From positions 1-47,352 of the forward strand of contig QHYK01000077.1 in the NCBI GenBank assembly GCA_003224085.1: a stretch of 47,352 bases of DNA, read 5' to 3'. Below the pieces are notes generated by a model that was not told the DNA's origin, did no database searches, and saw only the letters and a program-made list of their open reading frames with translations. The position numbers and the translations under genes were made by a program. This document shows positions 26,752 through 33,960 of the stretch, piece by piece (the first letter of the stretch is position 1; every line of letters begins with the position of its first letter). Source of the stretch: Acidobacteriota bacterium (GTDB lineage Bacteria; Acidobacteriota; Terriglobia; Acidiferrales; UBA7541).

Positions 26752-27849
26752 GTGGGGAACTTCTTGAAAACGTTGCGTCCGTTGCGGCCTCGTCCCGCAG
26801 CTTGCGCTGCCCTGGCTGTATTTTCGTGCGCTGCTGCTCCCTCGCGTGCGCAAAGCGCGAACCATTCCTCGCCGGAACCTCCTGCTTTCCGCGAAGTCGT
26901 TGATGAAACCGGCCGCACTGTTCGCATCCCGCAGCCGGTTCGCCGCATCGTTTCTATCGCGCCGAGCTTGACGGAAACGATTTACGCGCTTGGTCTCCAG
27001 GATCGCCTCGTTGGCGACACGGACTACTGCGACTACCCTCCTGACGCAAAAAATAAAACCAAAGTCGGCGGCGGCGTCAACCCCAGCCTGGAAGTGATTG
27101 CTTCACTTCACCCTGATCTCGTTCTCGCCACAAAATCTTTCAATCGCCCCGAAACCACACACGCCCTCGACGAATTGGGCATCGCCTCCTACGCCACCGA
27201 TCCTCATACCGTCGCGGACATCATGTCTTCCCTAAGAGAATTGGCTGAGATCCTCGGCGTCCCTGATGCGGGAGCCCCGGTCGTTGAGGAAATGCAGCGC
27301 CGCCTCACCGACCTCCAGCAACGCATTGGCAGCTGGCCCCCGAAGCGCGTCCTTTTTGTCGTTTGGACGCAACCGCTGATTTCCACCGGCCAGCATACGT
27401 TTCTCGCCGACGCCATTCGTCGCGCTGGCGCCGTTTCCATCGTGGATTCCTCGCAAGACTGGCCCCAGGTGAATCTGGAAGAAATCGCCAAGTTGCAACC
27501 GGATTTTCTCGTATTTGCCGAGTCGCATTCGGGCGAGGCGTCACGCGAAGTGGAAAAACTCGCAACTCTTCCCGGCTGGAAAATCCTTCACGCCATTCGT
27601 GACCGCCGTTACGCGGTTATCAGCGATGCCGTGAACCGCCCCGCCCCGCGCATCGTCTCTGCCATTGAAGACCTTGCCCATCAGTTGCACCCCGAAGCTT
27701 TTGAACAAAAACCCGGCGACGCGAAGGAAAAAACGGACAAAGAAAAACCCTGTGCTCGCCCGTATGCCTTCTTTCCTTCTTTTCTGAACCTGCCTCCGCC
27801 GTCCCTCGGGCACGTCCGCTCCACGGGAGGCTGTGCATGCGGCCGCTGA
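26752..27849 (+). CDS. btuF: periplasmic cobalamin-binding protein BtuF-like
   Basis: A protein of 365 residues with a GTG start as the best in-frame choice; the start is uncertain because GGAAGG lies rather far upstream. A signal sequence ends near SCAAAPSRAQ. The Peripla_BP_2 fold appears as FREVVDETGRTVRIP, RRIVSIAPSLTETIYALG, GDTDYCDYPPDA, GGGVNPSLEVIASLHPDLVLA and a long backbone helix. It captures cobalamin for the BtuCD ABC transporter. The C-terminus runs about 45 residues beyond the usual domain end, is rich in Lys, Pro and Cys, and overlaps btuC by 13 bases, so translation is coupled. The gene is controlled by the riboswitch directly upstream. Confidence 0.88.
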   Translation: MGNFLKTLRPLRPRPAACAALAVFSCAAAPSRAQSANHSSPEPPAFREVVDETGRTVRIPQPVRRIVSIAPSLTETIYALGLQDRLVGDTDYCDYPPDAKNKTKVGGGVNPSLEVIASLHPDLVLATKSFNRPETTHALDELGIASYATDPHTVADIMSSLRELAEILGVPDAGAPVVEEMQRRLTDLQQRIGSWPPKRVLFVVWTQPLISTGQHTFLADAIRRAGAVSIVDSSQDWPQVNLEEIAKLQPDFLVFAESHSGEASREVEKLATLPGWKILHAIRDRRYAVISDAVNRPAPRIVSAIEDLAHQLHPEAFEQKPGDAKEKTDKEKPCARPYAFFPSFLNLPPPSLGHVRSTGGCACGR

Positions 27850-28877
27850 CCTTTCGCAAACTCTTCTTTCAGTGTCTCCTCCTTCTGGTGATTTTGTTTT
27901 TTGTTGTCGTCGTCGCCTTGAAGTTCGGCGCCGTGCCCGTTTCGCTCTACGCTCTTGGGCGCGACTTGCTCCGTGTGCTCCTCGGCCAAAGCAGCCAAAT
28001 CTCCAGCGATTATGGTCTCATCATCCAAAATATCCGCTTGCCGCGCATCCTTCTCGGCATCCTTGTGGGAGCATCACTCTCCGTAGCCGGCACCAGCTTC
28101 CAGGCGTTGCTGCGCAACCCTCTGGCCGATCCTTACGTCCTCGGCGTATCCAGCGGCGCGGCCCTCGGTGCCATCTTCGGGCTCATCGCTGAACCCCATC
28201 TGGCCCTTCCCCCTGATCTCGGCGCCCTGCTCACTCCGGTGTGCGCGTTTCTCGGAGCTGCCGCCACCGTCGCCGCTGTTTATTTTCTTGGCCGCCGCCA
28301 GGGCCAGATTGAGAGCAATGCTCTTCTCCTCGGTGGCGTGATCACAGCATCTTTTCTTTCCGCCGTCATCGTCTTCCTGATGAGCACGGTAAACACGAGC
28401 AACACGCGCGGCATGGTCTTCTGGCTGATGGGCGATCTCTCCACTTCTTTTCAAAGGAGTGTCTTCTTATTCCTGGCCGCCGGCTTTTTCGTCGCTATGG
28501 GCGTCATCTACGCCACTGCCAATGATTTGAACATCCTTCTCACCGGCGAAAAAGAAGCCCTGCATCTGGGCGTAGACATTCGCCGCGTGCGTTTCGTGGT
28601 CTACGTTGCCGCTTCCCTTCTCACTGGACTTGCGGTTTCTGTCAGCGGCGCGGTTGGTTACGTCGGTCTCATCGTTCCTCACGTCATGCGGCTCCTTTTC
28701 GGTTCAGACCATCGCACCTTGCTCCCGACCTCCGCGCTCGGCGGCGCCATTGCCGTTGTGATCGCTGACACGCTCGCGCGCATCGTCGTTGCCCCCAACG
28801 AGCTTCCCGTCGGCGCGGTCACCGCCGTTGTCGGCGCGCCGCTCTTCATCTACCTGCTTCGCCGGAGGCTCGCATGA
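27837..28877 (+). CDS. btuC: cobalamin ABC transporter permease BtuC-like (FecCD family)
   Basis: A protein of 346 residues with about ten membrane helices. FecCD-family marks are RLPRILLGILVGASLSVAG, FQALLRNPLADPYVLGVSSGAALGA, LTGEKEALHLGVDIRRVRF (the loop that contacts the ATPase) and GYVGLIVPHVMRLLFGSDHR. As a homodimer it forms the channel receiving B12 from BtuF. It overlaps btuF by 13 bases and btuD by four (ATGA). B12 rather than iron-siderophore specificity is inferred from the two flanking cobalamin riboswitches. Confidence 0.92.
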   Translation: MRPLTFRKLFFQCLLLLVILFFVVVVALKFGAVPVSLYALGRDLLRVLLGQSSQISSDYGLIIQNIRLPRILLGILVGASLSVAGTSFQALLRNPLADPYVLGVSSGAALGAIFGLIAEPHLALPPDLGALLTPVCAFLGAAATVAAVYFLGRRQGQIESNALLLGGVITASFLSAVIVFLMSTVNTSNTRGMVFWLMGDLSTSFQRSVFLFLAAGFFVAMGVIYATANDLNILLTGEKEALHLGVDIRRVRFVVYVAASLLTGLAVSVSGAVGYVGLIVPHVMRLLFGSDHRTLLPTSALGGAIAVVIADTLARIVVAPNELPVGAVTAVVGAPLFIYLLRRRLA

Positions 28878-29734
28878 GCCCCAGCCGCAGTTCCACTGTC
28901 CCTCGCACCGCGCCGGAATCCACTCGCTTGGGCACAGAAATCCGCCTGGCCGTCGAGCAGGTCAGCTACGCCTATTCCGCCAATCCTTCCCAGGCTCCGC
29001 TCTTTACTCTGGAAACCACCAGCTTTCAGGCGCGGCCCGGCGAAATTGTTGCCATTCTGGGTCCCAATGCCAGCGGCAAGTCCACACTCCTGCAATTGAT
29101 TGCCGGAGTCCTCAACCCACTCTCCGGCCGCATCCTTCTCAACGGCTTTGTCATCCATTCCCTCACTCCGCGCACTCGCGCGCAGCGCATCGCAATGGTT
29201 CAGCAAGAAAGCCGCTTGCTTTTCCCCGCGCGCGTCTGGGAATTTGTCCTTCAGGGCCGCCACGCTCATGGCCGTTCGCTGCGTTTCGAATCTTCCAACG
29301 ACGTGCAAATTGCGCAAGATGCCCTAATGCAAGTCGGCGCCGCCCATCTCAGCGACCGTCTTATGGACCAAATCTCCGGCGGCGAAAAACAGCGCGTGAT
29401 TCTTGCCCGCGCCATCGCCCAGCAGCCGCTGCTTCTGCTTCTCGATGAGCCCACGCTCCATCTCGACATCGCCGCGCAGGTCGGCCTTCTCGATGCTCTT
29501 CGCCGCCTTGCTGCGCGCTACCGTTACACCGTAATCGTGGTCACGCACGAGCTAAATCTCGCCGCCGAATACGCCGACCAAATCCTTCTAATGCAAAGCG
29601 GCCGCTGTCTGCGTGTCGGGCCTCCCGCCGCTATTTACCAGCGCGAATTGCTCGAACAGGTTTTTCAGGTCCCATTGAAAGTGGAGATGCGCGGCCACGG
29701 TCGGCCTCGCGTCACAATTTTGGCGGACTCTTAA
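28874..29734 (+). CDS. btuD: cobalamin ABC transporter ATPase BtuD-like
   Basis: A protein of 286 residues with Walker A GPNASGKST, the Q-loop in MVQQESRL, the signature ISGGEKQR, Walker B LLLLLDEPTLHLD and the switch histidine in VVTHELNLA. It energises import through BtuC. It starts in the ATGA overlap with btuC and is the last gene before the second riboswitch, so the first riboswitch governs btuFCD as a unit. Confidence 0.92.
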   Translation: MSPSRSSTVPRTAPESTRLGTEIRLAVEQVSYAYSANPSQAPLFTLETTSFQARPGEIVAILGPNASGKSTLLQLIAGVLNPLSGRILLNGFVIHSLTPRTRAQRIAMVQQESRLLFPARVWEFVLQGRHAHGRSLRFESSNDVQIAQDALMQVGAAHLSDRLMDQISGGEKQRVILARAIAQQPLLLLLDEPTLHLDIAAQVGLLDALRRLAARYRYTVIVVTHELNLAAEYADQILLMQSGRCLRVGPPAAIYQRELLEQVFQVPLKVEMRGHGRPRVTILADS

Positions 29735-29789
29735 AACCGGCAGTCTTTCTCGTTCACCCCAACCCTGCGGCGCCGTTCCGCAGACCACA

Positions 29790-30045
29790 TTCACCGCAGA
29801 CTTCGTGCTCGGGAAGACGGTTCGTTGGCCGATCCAGTCGAGGACAACAACAATCCGTCGCCGCCGCGCGACTGTAAGGCGGAAGCCGCTCACATCCGTG
29901 CGACCCGGTAAGGGCCGCAACGGGAGGATGTCGGGCTCTTGAAGTCGGCCCGGCAAGGGTCGCTTTGAAAAAGCCTCGCAAGCCACTGCTCCTTTGCGGG
30001 AAGGCTGCGAGCCATGAACACCGCCAAGCCAGGAGACCGGCGAAG
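29790..30045 (+). ncRNA. second cobalamin riboswitch, upstream of the BtuB-like receptor
   Basis: The box GCCGCGCGACTGTAAGGCGG is at about 29862-29881; GCCACTG then GCGGGAAGGC precede the nearly perfect AAGCCAGGAGACCGGC at about 30025-30040. About 140 bases lie between the two main boxes, longer than in compact members, implying an extra peripheral stem. No T-run terminator follows, so control is probably at translation initiation. Ends are approximate. Confidence 0.85.
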
Positions 30046-30087
30046 TCTGCAGCCTGTGCGTTCTTTTCCGCGCAGGACAACCTTCAA

Positions 30088-30107
30088 ACTCCCGCGCGTG
30101 AGGGAGT
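30088..30107 (+). promoter_or_regulatory. hairpin abutting the btuB ribosome site
   Basis: ACTCCC (30088-30093) pairs with GGGAGT (30102-30107) and ends immediately before GGAGG (30108-30112), the ribosome site of the receptor whose ATG is at 30118. This is a plausible element of the riboswitch expression platform; an alternative pairing that hides GGAGG was not worked out. Confidence 0.45.
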
Positions 30108-30117
30108 GGAGGACAAA

Positions 30118-32274
30118 ATGAACACAGCTCTTCTTCGTGCTGCTCTTTTCTCTCTGGCAGTTCTCTCGTTTCCCATTTCGTTGCAAGCGCAAAATAACTC
30201 ACCGCTCGCACATCTTTCCGGGACGCTCACTGATTCGAGCGGCAGCGGCATTGGCGACGTTCAGGTGCAGGCTCGCTCCGGAAATTCAGCAAATCCCCAA
30301 ACCTGGTCCGCCAAATCCTCTCCCGGCGGCCAATACTCCCTGGATCTACCTCCCGGCCGCTATCGCGTGCAATTCACGCGCTCATCGTTTGCGCCGCGCG
30401 AGGCCGTCGTCGACCTCGCTCCCGCCGAATCTCGCACTTTGAATCTTCACCTCGACCTCGCGCCTCTTTCCTCCAACGTCGTCGTCACCGCCAACACCCG
30501 GCCAACGGAGCTTGCCCGGACTCCAGCCCCTGTTGATATCGTCGGGCTGCAAGAAATCGAGCAGCGCCAGGCGGTTTCGCTTCCGGACCTTCTCGCCACG
30601 CAAAACGGCATCAGCCTTGCGCGCACGGGAACAATTGGGGGGCTCGCCACCATCTTTATTGACGGAGGCAATTCGGCTTTCACAAAAGTCCTGATAGATG
30701 GCACTCCCGTCAATCTTCCCGGCGGGGACTTTGACTTCTCCAACCTCACCCTCGACAACGTCGACAAGGTCGAAATTGTCCACGGCGCTGAAAGCGCTCT
30801 CTACGGCACTGATGCCATGTCCGGCGTGGTCCAAATCGTCAGTCATCGCGGGACAACCCGCATTCCCCAAATCGACCTCTTCACGGAAGGCGGCAGCTTT
30901 TCCTCTGCCCGAGGGGGCACACAGGTCAGCGGCCTGCCCGGCAGGTTCGATTATTCCGCGGCCGGCTCCTACTTTCATACCGAAGGCCAGGGCGTCAATG
31001 ATGCTTTTCTTAATCGCGGCGTCGCCGGAAATATCGGCTACAGCTTTTCCGATACCGATCAGGTTCGCTTGAGCGTTCGCAGCAACTCCAGTTTTGCCGG
31101 AGCTCCCGGCCAGACGCTCCTCTTTCCTCCCGATCCTTCTTCCTTCTACGATCTTCAGCAGCTTTCCGCGAACCTCACTTGGAACTTCCAGACGGGCAAA
31201 CATTGGAGCCACCATTTTTCTGGCATGGAGTCTCGCTACTTCAGCATCAGCGGCTTTCCTCCCTTCGGGAATTTCCCCAATCAAGCGAATCGTTCCGGCG
31301 GCGTCGCGCAATCCACTTACTCCTTTCACGGGGGCGCGGCGACGGCTGGCTATCAATACGAAGTGGAAAACGCCAGTGGCCATTCCTATCGCAGCAATCA
31401 AGCCGGCTTTCTCGACGGTCGCTGGTCCCCCCTTTCGCGTCTCACGCTGAGCGCAGGAGGGCGCGCGGAAGCGGACGCCAGTTTTGGCACTCGTGTTGTG
31501 CCGCGCCTTGGGGCCGTATACGCTCTGCGCCACGCCAAGGGTTTTTGGGGAGACACGCGGCTGCGTGCTACCTATGGCCGGGGAATCGAAGAGCCTACCG
31601 CGCTTGAGTCCTTTGATGCCGATCCGTGCAGCCCGGGAAATCCCAACTTGCGTCCCCAGCGCAGCCGAACCATCAATCTCGGACTCGACCAATACTTCGA
31701 TTCAGGCCCCTTTCGTGTTTCCGCCACTTATTTCGCCAACGAATTCCGCGACTTGATCAGTTCCGTGCCCGGAACACAGGCGGGTTGCCGGTTCGGGAGC
31801 GTGACCTTCCTCAATACCGACCGCGCTCGCGCCCGCGGCGTCAACTTGAGTGCCACCGCCCCTCTTGGGCGCTGGCTTTCGCTCAATGGCGACTATTCCC
31901 ACGACGATACACGCGTTTTGCAATCGTCCACGGCTGGCACGGGATTTCAGGAACCTGGGGATCACCTATTGCGCCGCCCCGTAAACTCGGGCAACGTCTG
32001 GCTGAACGCCGCCTTTGACCGCTTAAACTTCAACGTCCATGGTTACGTCTCCGGCGCGCGCGCAGACAGCGATTTTGACGGCCTGGGGCTCGCTCGCAAT
32101 CCTGGTTACGCCCGCATTGACGTCGCTACATCTTTTCTCCTCGCGCCTGGCGTTTCCTTTTACGGTCGAGTGAATAATCTCCTCGACAAGCAATATCAGG
32201 ACGCGATTGGCTTTCCTGCCCTGGGCCGGGACTACCGTCTCGGCCTTCACTATCGCTTCTCCGGCAGGAATTGA
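30118..32274 (+). CDS. btuB: BtuB-like TonB-dependent cobalamin receptor with regulatory-like N-terminal domain
   Basis: A protein of 718 residues starting six bases after GGAGG. The signal peptide ends near PISLQAQ. Residues 30-115 form a carboxypeptidase-regulatory-like domain (GTLTDSSGSGIGDVQVQA, LPPGRYRVQF), an acidobacterial addition missing from E. coli BtuB. The plug follows (VVVTANTRPTELARTP, DLLATQNGISLARTG, VLIDGTPVN, VEIVHGAESALYGTDAMSGVV). A 22-strand-type barrel closes with RDYRLGLHYRFSGRN and the typical LLDKQYQDAIGFPALGRDYR. B12 as substrate is inferred from the riboswitch directly upstream and the neighbouring btuFCD. It transports across the outer membrane using TonB, which is not encoded here. 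Confidence 0.88.
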   Translation: MNTALLRAALFSLAVLSFPISLQAQNNSPLAHLSGTLTDSSGSGIGDVQVQARSGNSANPQTWSAKSSPGGQYSLDLPPGRYRVQFTRSSFAPREAVVDLAPAESRTLNLHLDLAPLSSNVVVTANTRPTELARTPAPVDIVGLQEIEQRQAVSLPDLLATQNGISLARTGTIGGLATIFIDGGNSAFTKVLIDGTPVNLPGGDFDFSNLTLDNVDKVEIVHGAESALYGTDAMSGVVQIVSHRGTTRIPQIDLFTEGGSFSSARGGTQVSGLPGRFDYSAAGSYFHTEGQGVNDAFLNRGVAGNIGYSFSDTDQVRLSVRSNSSFAGAPGQTLLFPPDPSSFYDLQQLSANLTWNFQTGKHWSHHFSGMESRYFSISGFPPFGNFPNQANRSGGVAQSTYSFHGGAATAGYQYEVENASGHSYRSNQAGFLDGRWSPLSRLTLSAGGRAEADASFGTRVVPRLGAVYALRHAKGFWGDTRLRATYGRGIEEPTALESFDADPCSPGNPNLRPQRSRTINLGLDQYFDSGPFRVSATYFANEFRDLISSVPGTQAGCRFGSVTFLNTDRARARGVNLSATAPLGRWLSLNGDYSHDDTRVLQSSTAGTGFQEPGDHLLRRPVNSGNVWLNAAFDRLNFNVHGYVSGARADSDFDGLGLARNPGYARIDVATSFLLAPGVSFYGRVNNLLDKQYQDAIGFPALGRDYRLGLHYRFSGRN

Positions 32275-32342
32275 CCCACGTTGCTCATGAGGGCATGGTC
32301 TCTTACCGAGAACTGAGGACTGCTGACGAACTGCAAACTTCT

Positions 32343-33164
32343 ATGTTCACACGCGAACCCGTGCTCTTGTGCTGGAGCGGCGGCAAAGACAGCGCCATGG
32401 CGCTGCACACGCTGCTCCAGCAGCAAAAATTCCGCGTGGCGGCCCTTCTCACCACTGTCACCGAAGGCTACGACCGCATCAGCATGCATGGCGTCCGCCG
32501 CGAGCTCCTGCTCCAGCAGGCCGAATCCATCGGCTTGCCTCTGCACGAAGTTCGCATTCCTCCACAATGCGTCAATCCCATCTACGAAGCGTGCATGGAG
32601 CAAGCCTTGCGCCTGTTCTATGACCAAGGCGTTCGCAAGGTCGCCTTTGGGGACATTTTCCTGGAAGACCTCCGCGCCTATCGCGAGAAAAATCTTGCTC
32701 GCATCGGAATGGCCGCTCTCTTCCCCATCTGGAAGCGCGACACGCGCGAACTCATCCGGTATTTCCAGTTCCAACGCTTTCGCGCCATCGCCGTTTGCGT
32801 CGATCCCAAAGTCCTCGGCGCCAGCTTCGCCGGCCAAGAACTCGACGACTCTTTTTTCCGTGATCTTCCGTCCAACGCCGACCCTTGCGGCGAAAACGGC
32901 GAATTTCACACTTTTGTTTTCGATGGTCCCATTTTCCGGTGGCCGGTCTCAGTCCGAACGGGCGAGGTCGTCCACCGCGACGGCTTTGTCTTCTGCGATT
33001 TGTTGCCGATCGAAACAGCCGCGCCGCCACGCCATCCCCTCATGCGCCAAGCCACAACTGTCATCCCGAGCGGAGGGTCGCAGCCCGTGCGGCCCGCAGT
33101 CGAGGAATCTGGTTTTCCCCAAATAGCTGCTCGCAAAATCACCAAAGGAGAATCCGGTAAATGA
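32343..33164 (+). CDS. DUF71/COG2102 ATP-pyrophosphatase, predicted B12 salvage enzyme
   Basis: A protein of 273 residues from ATG 32343; starts at 32295 or TTG 32271 (overlapping the btuB stop) are possible, but the family normally starts just before the PP-loop. The PP-loop is LLCWSGGKDSAMALH at about residues 8-22. Other family blocks are HGVRRELLLQQAESIGLPL, FGDIFLEDLRAYREK, LFPIWKRDT and NADPCGENGEFHTFVFDGP. Archaeal and eukaryotic relatives amidate diphthine. A bacterial branch was predicted by published comparative genomics to act in B12 salvage, and the position here directly after btuB fits that branch. The last 35 residues come partly from a palindromic repeat inserted in the frame. 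Confidence 0.85.
   Translation: MFTREPVLLCWSGGKDSAMALHTLLQQQKFRVAALLTTVTEGYDRISMHGVRRELLLQQAESIGLPLHEVRIPPQCVNPIYEACMEQALRLFYDQGVRKVAFGDIFLEDLRAYREKNLARIGMAALFPIWKRDTRELIRYFQFQRFRAIAVCVDPKVLGASFAGQELDDSFFRDLPSNADPCGENGEFHTFVFDGPIFRWPVSVRTGEVVHRDGFVFCDLLPIETAAPPRHPLMRQATTVIPSGGSQPVRPAVEESGFPQIAARKITKGESGK
33060..33112 (+). repeat. REP-like palindromic element inside the 3-prime end of the DUF71 gene
   Basis: The stretch begins GTCATCCCGAGCGGAGGGTC, passes through CAGCCCGTGCGGCCCGCAG, and ends TCGAGGAATCTG. This is the layout of the dispersed GTCATCC-GAGCG...CGA-GGAATCTG repeats common between genes in Acidobacteriota. Here it is read in frame and supplies VIPSGGSQPVRPAVEESG to the protein, lengthening its C-terminus. 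The repeat class is recognised from memory. Confidence 0.6.
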
Positions 33165-33721
33165 ATAACGAGAATCTGCGTCACTCTCAGCTTTATCGCC
33201 TATTGCTCGCCCTTGCCATGGTTATTGTCGCCGCCGCCCTCCGCATCGCGCCGCATCCCTGGAACTTCACTCCTGTCGGCGCGATGGCATTATTCTCCGG
33301 CGCAGTCATCAAAGACCGCCGCCTCGCCATTTTTTTTCCACTGCTCGCGCTTTTTGCCGGCGACCTCTTTGTGGGCTTTTACAAGCTCGGCCTCATGCTC
33401 CTGGTCTACGCCAGCTTTTTAATCAGCGTACTGATCGGTTTTCCGCTCCGAAAGCGGCGCACCTTGTTTCGAATTGCCGGCACCACGATGCTGGGTTCAA
33501 CCCAATTCTTTCTGATCACCAATTTCGCCGCCTGGTGGCTCCTGAATTCCTACCCAAAGACCGCCGCCGGCTTGGCCGCTTGCTATCTTGCAGGCCTGCC
33601 ATTTTTCGGGAACACTCTCGCAGGCGACGCCCTTTACGCCGCGCTGTTGTTCGGCGGCTTCGCTCTCGTCGAGCGCTTCGTTCCCATTTTCCGGGAGCCG
33701 GCGCACGCCGCAATCCAGTGA
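33161..33721 (+). CDS. DUF6580-like membrane protein, putative transport component
   Basis: A protein of 186 residues with about five to six hydrophobic helices. The motif ALRIAPHPWNFTPVGAMALFSGAV near the N-terminus is the hallmark I associate with DUF6580, a family annotated as a putative substrate-binding (S-like) component of transporters. It starts in the ATGA overlap with the DUF71 gene, so the two are translated together and share the B12 riboswitch. A role in handling cobalamin, cobinamide or a precursor is inferred from this setting only; there is no ECF ATPase or T-component nearby. The C-terminal third (GNTLAGDALYAALLFGGFALVE) is also typical of the family. Confidence 0.75.
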   Translation: MNNENLRHSQLYRLLLALAMVIVAAALRIAPHPWNFTPVGAMALFSGAVIKDRRLAIFFPLLALFAGDLFVGFYKLGLMLLVYASFLISVLIGFPLRKRRTLFRIAGTTMLGSTQFFLITNFAAWWLLNSYPKTAAGLAACYLAGLPFFGNTLAGDALYAALLFGGFALVERFVPIFREPAHAAIQ

Positions 33722-33728
33722 GGCATCC

Positions 33729-33947
33729 ATGCCTGAATCTCATCCACGCGTCGGAGTCGGCGTTCTCCTGACCAACAACCAGGGCCGCGTGCTGCTCACG
33801 CTGCGCAAGCTTCCTCCCGAAGCCGGTTGCTGGAGCATCGTCGGCGGCAAAGTGGATTTCCTCGAAACTCTCGAGCAGTGCGCCATCCGCGCTTATGCCA
33901 GCAGGCGCCCGAAACCCGGCCTGAGCCTCGCCGCGCCGGTGCTATAA
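33729..33947 (+). pseudogene. 5-prime fragment of a NUDIX hydrolase
   Basis: The 72 codons start VGVGVLLTNNQGRVLLTLRK and reach WSIVGGKVDFLETLEQCAIR, the first half of a NUDIX fold including the start of the Nudix box (G-x5-E-x7-R). The box should continue E-x-x-E-E-x-G, but reads AYASRRPKPG instead and stops at 33947. The metal-binding Glu residues and the rest of the domain are missing, so it cannot hydrolyse nucleoside diphosphates. It starts seven bases after the DUF6580-like gene and may still be transcribed with the B12 genes. Confidence 0.75.
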
Positions 33948-33948
33948 T
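33921..33948 (+). promoter_or_regulatory. candidate gatB promoter
   Basis: A perfect TATAAT (33943-33948) lies 12 bases before the gatB ATG, with a weak CTGAGC (33921-33926) 16 bases upstream of it. It would give a 5-prime leader of only a few bases, or a normal leader if the ATG at 33985 is used. The -10 box is clear; the -35 is poor. Confidence 0.4.
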
Positions 33949-33960
33949 GTCTGTTTCTTT

